Positions 14,119 to 17,856 of a stretch of 17,856 nucleotides of DNA are shown here, piece after piece. This stretch comes from CAZFHP01 sp964519365 (GTDB lineage: Bacteria > Babelota > Babeliae > Babelales > RVW-14): the NCBI GenBank assembly GCA_964519365.1, contig CAZFHP010000029.1, positions 1 to 17,856 on the forward strand. The letters are read 5' to 3'. Each line of letters starts with the position of its first letter. Positions within the stretch are counted from its first letter, which is position 1. The notes under the pieces are model-generated. The model saw only the letters and a program-made list of their open reading frames with translations, did no database searches and was not told the origin of the DNA. The translations under genes were made by a program, and so were the position numbers.

Positions 14119-15252
14119 ATGATTACGAAGATTACAAGAAGAATTTTGGCTTCTATATTTTTGGGTGTTTCTTTTTTATCCTTTCAGGTTCCTGCTATTC
14201 AAGCTCGGCCTGAAACAGTTCCAGAAATAGCTCAGGCAGTAACGGGGCCCTTGCGGGCTGTTTGTGCTTTGTTGATTAATTATACTCGCAGAGACAATGC
14301 ACAAGAAGATAGTCGTTCAAAAAAAGCACTGTTTTCTCGTGTGCTTGCACATTTTGGTCGCGCAGCAAATGGGATTTTAGCGCTTTATAATCAGAGTGAT
14401 TCGTATCATTATCATATTCCATGGGTTACACATGACATAGGATATGCGATATATGATATCCGTAATTTAATCATGAAGTTAAAAAATAAGAACTCAGGGC
14501 AAGACAGTGAAATTAACGAGAAAATTTTAGAAGCTGCGATTAGAACTAATCCTCGGGTCAACGGGGCACTTAAAGTTCTTGATGCGCTTTGTAAGAGCGT
14601 AATGCCATTACTTGAGGGAGGCTTAAGTTTTGCTGTTGCATTGGATACTAATGATTCTCGATTGCATAAACTAGAGCGGGCGAAATTAAATGGTTTTTGT
14701 TCATTATCCCGTTTGATGGCAGAAGTATTTGATGTTTATAAGAATCCCAAAGTTAGGGCCCTTTTTATCGCATTAGTTGTTGCTAATATGGTTTCTTTGG
14801 GTTGGGATTTGGAGCGATACAAAGAAGAAGTAGTGCGTTTAGAAGAAGAAGAAAGAGCCCGAATAAGAAGAGAGAGAGAACAACAAGAAAGGCAAAGGCG
14901 ACGAGAAGAACAGCTTCGGCGAGAAAGAGGAGCTGGGTTGAGGATTGAAAGAAATCCTGATGGTGAAGAGAATGAAGTGAGAATTCGCATAGGGGATAGA
15001 GAGCCTGTTAATGAATGCCCTGTTTGTAGAGGGGATTTTGAAGTTGGTGGTAGGATTGCAGTTTTAAGATGTAATCATATACTATGTACTGTTTGCCGTG
15101 ATAGATTAAATGGCTTTTGGAATTCTCCAGGCTATCGTGATCTAGGGCATTGGAATGTAGAATATGAAGCAAGAGGTCATGAGTGCCCTGTGTGTAGGGA
15201 TCATAGAGTTCGGCGCGAAGAGCGCGAACATGTATTACACGTAGGTCACTAG
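14119..15252 (+). CDS. Secreted RING-finger protein, copy 1 (putative E3 ligase-like effector)
   Basis: 377 aa. Residues 1-29 form a signal peptide (basic start, hydrophobic core, cleavage-like AIQA). Residues 30-210 are a helical body I do not recognise. A hydrophobic stretch follows (~212-229). Residues ~231-270 are an Arg/Glu-rich charged helix. The C-terminus is a RING-type zinc finger: Cys300, Cys303, Cys318, His320, Cys323, Cys326, Cys356, Cys359, spacing C-x2-C-x14-C-x-H-x2-C-x2-C-x29-C-x2-C, matching C3HC4. RING fingers are typically E2-binding parts of eukaryotic ubiquitin ligases, so a bacterial exported copy suggests host manipulation (inference). If the hydrophobic stretch spans a membrane, the RING could instead face the bacterial cytoplasm. 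It is about 90% identical to the next gene over residues 1-235. Confidence 0.75.
   Translation: MITKITRRILASIFLGVSFLSFQVPAIQARPETVPEIAQAVTGPLRAVCALLINYTRRDNAQEDSRSKKALFSRVLAHFGRAANGILALYNQSDSYHYHIPWVTHDIGYAIYDIRNLIMKLKNKNSGQDSEINEKILEAAIRTNPRVNGALKVLDALCKSVMPLLEGGLSFAVALDTNDSRLHKLERAKLNGFCSLSRLMAEVFDVYKNPKVRALFIALVVANMVSLGWDLERYKEEVVRLEEEERARIRREREQQERQRRREEQLRRERGAGLRIERNPDGEENEVRIRIGDREPVNECPVCRGDFEVGGRIAVLRCNHILCTVCRDRLNGFWNSPGYRDLGHWNVEYEARGHECPVCRDHRVRREEREHVLHVGH
14224..14394 (+). repeat. 171-bp exact repeat, copy A
   Basis: Identical base for base to 15406-15576, offset 1182 bp, inside the first RING gene (codons 36-92). It is embedded in a wider, less perfect duplication that includes the roughly 35 nt before the start codon and runs to about codon 235. 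Confidence 0.9.
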
Positions 15253-15300
15253 TTTGAGCAACGTTTTAATGTTTTTTCTCTTAACAAAGAGCATAGATTT

Positions 15301-16482
15301 ATGATTACGAAAATTACAAGAAGAATTTTGGCTTCTATATTTTTGTGTGTTTCTTTTTTATCATTTCAGGTTCCTGCTATTCAAGCCCGACCTGAGACTG
15401 GTTCTGAAATAGCTCAGGCAGTAACGGGGCCCTTGCGGGCTGTTTGTGCTTTGTTGATTAATTATACTCGCAGAGACAATGCACAAGAAGATAGTCGTTC
15501 AAAAAAAGCACTGTTTTCTCGTGTGCTTGCACATTTTGGTCGCGCAGCAAATGGGATTTTAGCGCTTTATAATCAGCATGATTCGTATCATTATCATATT
15601 CCATGGGTTACGCATGATATAGGATATGCGATATACGATATACGTAATTTAGTTATGAAATTGAAAAATAAGAACTCAGGGCAAGACAGTGAAATCAACG
15701 AGAAAATTTTAGAAGCTGCGATTAGGAATAAACCTCGAGTTAACGGTGCCCTTAAGGCTCTGGATTCTCTTTCTAAAAGCATAATGCCTCTTGTTGAAGG
15801 ATCTTTAAGTTTTGCTGTTGCATGGGATACCGATGATTCTAAATTCCATAAGTTAGATCGAGCTAAATTAAATGGATTTTGTTCATTGTCCCGTTTGATT
15901 ACAGAAGTGTTTGATGTTTATAAGAGTCCCAAAGTTAGAGCCCTTTTTATCGCGTTAGTTGTTGCTAATATGATTTCTTTGGGTTGGGATTTGGATCAAT
16001 ATAAAAAAGAAGAAAAAAAAGAACAGGAAAGACAGCGACAAGAAGCGGACCGCATAAGATGTGAGCAAGCAGTTGAGAGGCATCGCAGAAGGCGTGATAA
16101 CTTGTTCCGGAGAAATGCTTTGTTCCAAAATCATGCACAACAACAAGGTGTGAGGGTTGAGAGGGATCCTGCGAATCAAGGGCAGATTCGCGTCATCGCT
16201 GGAGGACAAGACCCTGTTGATCAATGTTTGGTTTGTATGGAGCCATTTAATGGTATTTGTGAAGGTGAAATTCAAAGAGATGGACAAAGAAGAAATCAGG
16301 TTGAGATTCAGGATAGAGAAGCGCTTGCTATTTTACATTGTAATCATGTATTGTGTGCGGGATGTAGAATAAAGATGTATGAGCGTCCGTGGGATCAAGT
16401 AAGTAATCGTCGTTGTCCCGCTTGTCGAGCAGATATGGATATATGGCGTGAGCGTCTTATAATGGTCCGGGATGTTCATTAA
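15301..16482 (+). CDS. Secreted RING-finger protein, copy 2 (putative E3 ligase-like effector)
   Basis: 393 aa tandem paralogue of the preceding gene, 48 nt downstream and probably co-transcribed. It has the same signal peptide, helical body and hydrophobic stretch (~212-229). After residue 235 it diverges sharply: a different Arg/Gln-rich charged helix (~236-290) and a RING with altered loops. Zinc ligands are Cys309, Cys312, Cys347, His349, Cys352, Cys355, Cys372 and Cys375 (C-x2-C-x34-C-x-H-x2-C-x2-C-x16-C-x2-C), so all eight ligands are kept although the first loop is 20 residues longer and the second 13 shorter. CNHVLCAGC and CPACRADM look like ordinary eukaryotic RINGs. Function as a ubiquitin ligase is inferred, not shown. 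A terminator follows closely. Confidence 0.75.
   Translation: MITKITRRILASIFLCVSFLSFQVPAIQARPETGSEIAQAVTGPLRAVCALLINYTRRDNAQEDSRSKKALFSRVLAHFGRAANGILALYNQHDSYHYHIPWVTHDIGYAIYDIRNLVMKLKNKNSGQDSEINEKILEAAIRNKPRVNGALKALDSLSKSIMPLVEGSLSFAVAWDTDDSKFHKLDRAKLNGFCSLSRLITEVFDVYKSPKVRALFIALVVANMISLGWDLDQYKKEEKKEQERQRQEADRIRCEQAVERHRRRRDNLFRRNALFQNHAQQQGVRVERDPANQGQIRVIAGGQDPVDQCLVCMEPFNGICEGEIQRDGQRRNQVEIQDREALAILHCNHVLCAGCRIKMYERPWDQVSNRRCPACRADMDIWRERLIMVRDVH
15406..15576 (+). repeat. 171-bp exact repeat, copy B
   Basis: Second copy of the exact repeat at 14224-14394, covering codons 36-92 of the second RING gene. Sequence on both sides carries scattered silent and replacement differences, so the block stands out. 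Confidence 0.9.
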
Positions 16483-16506
16483 GATATAATTTTATCAAAA
16501 AGAAGA

Positions 16507-16554
16507 GGCGGCAAATGTTTTAAACAATTTCCGCCAGTTGTTTTTTGTTTTTTT
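16507..16554 (+). terminator. Intrinsic terminator after the RING genes
   Basis: GGCGG (16507-16511) pairs with CCGCC (16531-16535). The stem continues through AAAT/ATTT and GTTT/AAAC with single-base bulges, and a T-rich run follows (16538-16554). The minus-strand reading also has a pyrimidine-rich run after the hairpin, so it may serve the converging membrane-protein gene too. Confidence 0.75.
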
Positions 16555-16780
16555 ATCCCCACAAAGTTCGTTTAATTTTTGCGATAACTATATCAATATA
16601 ATCTGTTGCTTGTTTAATTTTCAAAACAGCCAGCCCGTAGTAAATTAGCATAAAACCGGTAACAAACAATACAACATGTAAGATAATTTTAAAAGCGACA
16701 CCAAGAAGCAGAAGTCCAAAGACAAGGGCGAGGATGCCTTTAACCGTATCAAGATTTGGTATTGCGGGCTTATTATTCAT
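16553..16780 (-). CDS. Small two-helix membrane protein, unknown function
   Basis: 75 aa. After a short polar N-terminus come two hydrophobic helices (~15-31 and ~34-50) joined by a tight turn, then a basic, amphipathic C-terminal tail ending KRTLWG. The gene is supported by a textbook ribosome site, AAGGAG (16793-16788) at 7 nt from ATG 16780, and a possible promoter upstream. It resembles the other 75-aa two-helix protein in this window (shared pattern KGI, GL, KI, then G-x2-LI-x2-GL). I recognise no named family. Its stop overlaps the terminator of the converging RING genes. Confidence 0.7.
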   Translation of the reverse strand: MNNKPAIPNLDTVKGILALVFGLLLLGVAFKIILHVVLFVTGFMLIYYGLAVLKIKQATDYIDIVIAKIKRTLWG

Positions 16781-16824
16781 CTATTTTCTCCTTTTCAAAA
16801 AACAAAAAATTTTCACCTAGAAAA

Positions 16825-16854
16825 AAGATACCATAATTTTGGTCAGACGTGCAA
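16825..16854 (-). promoter_or_regulatory. Possible promoter of the 75-aa membrane protein gene
   Basis: On the minus strand TTGCAC (16854-16849), an 18-nt spacer, and TATCTT (16830-16825) preceded by TGG, an extended -10. Transcription would start about 40 nt before the ATG. Confidence 0.4.
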
Positions 16855-16902
16855 TAGCTGTAAGAAAATCAAAAAATAAGTTATGAGAAAGAAGTTGTTA
16901 CG

Positions 16903-16927
16903 CTAATATACTAGATTAGTATATTAG
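16903..16927. repeat. Perfect 11-bp inverted repeat at the end of trmB
   Basis: CTAATATACTA (16903-16913), 3-nt centre GAT, then its exact reverse complement (16917-16927). It covers the trmB stop codon (16926-16924). There is no T-tract on the minus-strand side, so it is not a standard intrinsic terminator. It could be an operator, an mRNA-stabilising 3' hairpin or a remnant of a mobile element. Confidence 0.8.
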
Positions 16928-17523
16928 ATTGGGGCAAATGTCCCGTAGAAAATAGTTCGTTGTTTTTCGCGGCACATGTCGGTCCACCGTGTAGAGTAAA
17001 AATTTTCCCAAAATTCAGAATTTTGGGTACGTGTAAATTTGCCTGAATAGGTGATTGTTTCAAGCATATATTCCCATAATAGTTTTACGTCAGTAGAGAT
17101 ATATAATTTACCTGTTTTTTTAAGTTTTTTATGTGCATGAGAAACAAAATCAAGATTAATAACCCGACGATTATTATGGCGACGTTTCATCCAGGGATCG
17201 GGGTGGAAAATAAAGATATTGTCGATGCTATTGTTGCCAAACATGTCTTCAAGGCAAATATGTCCGTTGCCATGCAGGGCTAGAATGTTTTCAAGCTTAT
17301 GTGTATCGATTTTTTTTTGGAGTAATTCGACTGTTTTTTTCCTGACTTCAGCGCCAACAATCAAACGGTTTGGATGTTGGCGTGCATAATCAAAAATAAA
17401 TGTTCCTTGTCCAAAGCCTATTTCAAAATCAATTCCCGTGTATTGAGCTGGGTCGATTAACGCTTTGAGATTTTTAAATCGTTGACGACAATAAAAAGGG
17501 TTTGTATGAGTACGTATGCGCAT
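16924..17523 (-). CDS. trmB: tRNA (guanine-N7-)-methyltransferase TrmB
   Basis: Methylates N7 of G46 in the variable loop of tRNAs using S-adenosylmethionine. EIGFGQG (34-40) is the SAM-binding Gly-rich loop and GAEVRKK (57-63) the following acidic strand end. HPDPWMKRRHNNRR (107-120) matches the family's PDPWpKkRHxKRR substrate/catalytic loop. The C-terminal TRWTDMCREKQRTIFYGTF resembles the conserved Thr/Glu-containing end. The length of 199 aa is on the short side because the N-terminal extension of E. coli TrmB is missing. ATG 17523 lies 15 nt after the stop of the upstream membrane-protein gene, with no clear Shine-Dalgarno, so it is probably translated in an operon. Confidence 0.93.
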   Translation of the reverse strand: MRIRTHTNPFYCRQRFKNLKALIDPAQYTGIDFEIGFGQGTFIFDYARQHPNRLIVGAEVRKKTVELLQKKIDTHKLENILALHGNGHICLEDMFGNNSIDNIFIFHPDPWMKRRHNNRRVINLDFVSHAHKKLKKTGKLYISTDVKLLWEYMLETITYSGKFTRTQNSEFWENFYSTRWTDMCREKQRTIFYGTFAPI

Positions 17524-17538
17524 GTGTTTAGTAATATG

Positions 17539-17766
17539 TTATTGGGGTGGATAGTGGTCAGACATTGTTATTTTTTTTAATCCAAGAAAAATAAGATGTA
17601 GCCCAAATGCAATCAATAGAATTTGCCAGGCGATTTTGGTTAGGAACGGGAATATAATACAAAGTCCTATAAAAACAAGCATAATCCCCTTTAATTTTTT
17701 ATGAAAGACAGAGCAAGAGTTTTTTTGAATAGAATGTTTGGGGTGCTCTTGAGAATAGTTTTTCAT
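17539..17766 (-). CDS. Small two-helix membrane protein upstream of trmB
   Basis: 75 aa from ATG 17766. The frame stays open to 17838, but the longer version would run into the 3' end of the tRNA gene, so the internal ATG is preferred. The N-terminal ~25 residues are polar and basic (His/Lys/Ser-rich), then two hydrophobic helices (~29-44 and ~48-63) and a short polar tail. It has the same length and hydrophobic layout as the 75-aa protein at 16553-16780. I recognise no family. It is likely co-transcribed with trmB and perhaps read through from the tRNA gene. Shine-Dalgarno support is poor. Confidence 0.55.
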   Translation of the reverse strand: MKNYSQEHPKHSIQKNSCSVFHKKLKGIMLVFIGLCIIFPFLTKIAWQILLIAFGLHLIFLGLKKITMSDHYPPQ

Positions 17767-17826
17767 AATTGGTACCAAAATTATTGGGTAAAAACGATTT
17801 GTATAGGATGCTGTTTTTGCGAAATA

Positions 17827-17856
17827 TGGCGTCCCCAAGGGGATTCGAACCCCTGT
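17827..17856 (-). tRNA. tRNA-Glu, 3' end (partial)
   Basis: Read on the minus strand, the right edge gives a T-stem AGGGG, loop TTCGAAT and CCCCT, then acceptor strand TGGGGAC, discriminator G and encoded CCA. Apart from one base this equals the 3' end of E. coli tRNA-Glu. The anticodon and 5' half lie beyond the window, so the isotype is inferred from the acceptor and T arm. Confidence 0.85.

Noticed and set aside
17767..17838. N-terminal extension of the small membrane protein upstream of trmB, giving 99 aa.
   Set aside because: It would run into the CCA end of tRNA-Glu; the extra residues come from tRNA-flanking sequence and an ATG at 17766 gives a length equal to the related protein.
1..17856. 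CRISPR arrays, insertion sequences or prophage genes.
   Set aside because: No regularly spaced repeats, transposase or phage motifs were found; the only long repeat is the RING gene duplication.

Overview
The window is AT-rich, gene-dense DNA from a diderm, LPS-making bacterium. Evidence for the outer membrane is skp, lpxD and kdsA, supported by glmS. Three things point to an intracellular or host-associated lineage: two tandem secreted proteins with a eukaryote-type RING finger, two glycosyltransferase-like proteins with export signals, and an archaeal/rickettsial-type valyl-tRNA synthetase. The best guess is candidate phylum Dependentiae (TM6, Babeliae), symbionts of amoebae and other protists. 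That placement is inference from gene content; no 16S gene is present.

Layout. Positions 1-4284 (+) form a compact run: the 3' part of skp, then lpxD, pth, efp, nusB and kdsA. It interleaves envelope biosynthesis with translation and transcription factors. Converging on it is an exported ELM1-like protein (4303-5538, -). A divergent intergenic region carries two recognisable sigma70-type promoters, one for the ELM1-like gene and one for rpsI, which stands without rplM. The + strand continues with glmS and two paralogous MGDG-synthase/MurG-like glycosyltransferases; the first has a signal peptide and the second does not. ybeY and valS lie on the - strand (10847-13808) and share an identical 10-nt element next to their start codons. 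After a 310-nt gap come two tandem paralogues (14119-16482, +) with a signal peptide, a conserved helical body and a C-terminal C3HC4 RING. They end at a clear hairpin-plus-T-tract terminator. The right end (- strand) holds two 75-residue two-helix membrane proteins that look related to each other, with trmB between them, and the 3' end of a tRNA-Glu gene.

How it fits together. Most genes are housekeeping: lipid A, KDO and amino-sugar supply; ribosome function, rescue and maturation; tRNA charging and methylation. The unusual layer is the set of predicted exported proteins with eukaryote-like or glycosyltransferase folds. The RING pair is the strongest candidate for an undescribed host-interaction system: secreted ubiquitin-ligase-like proteins with near-constant N-terminal bodies and strongly diverged RING ends.
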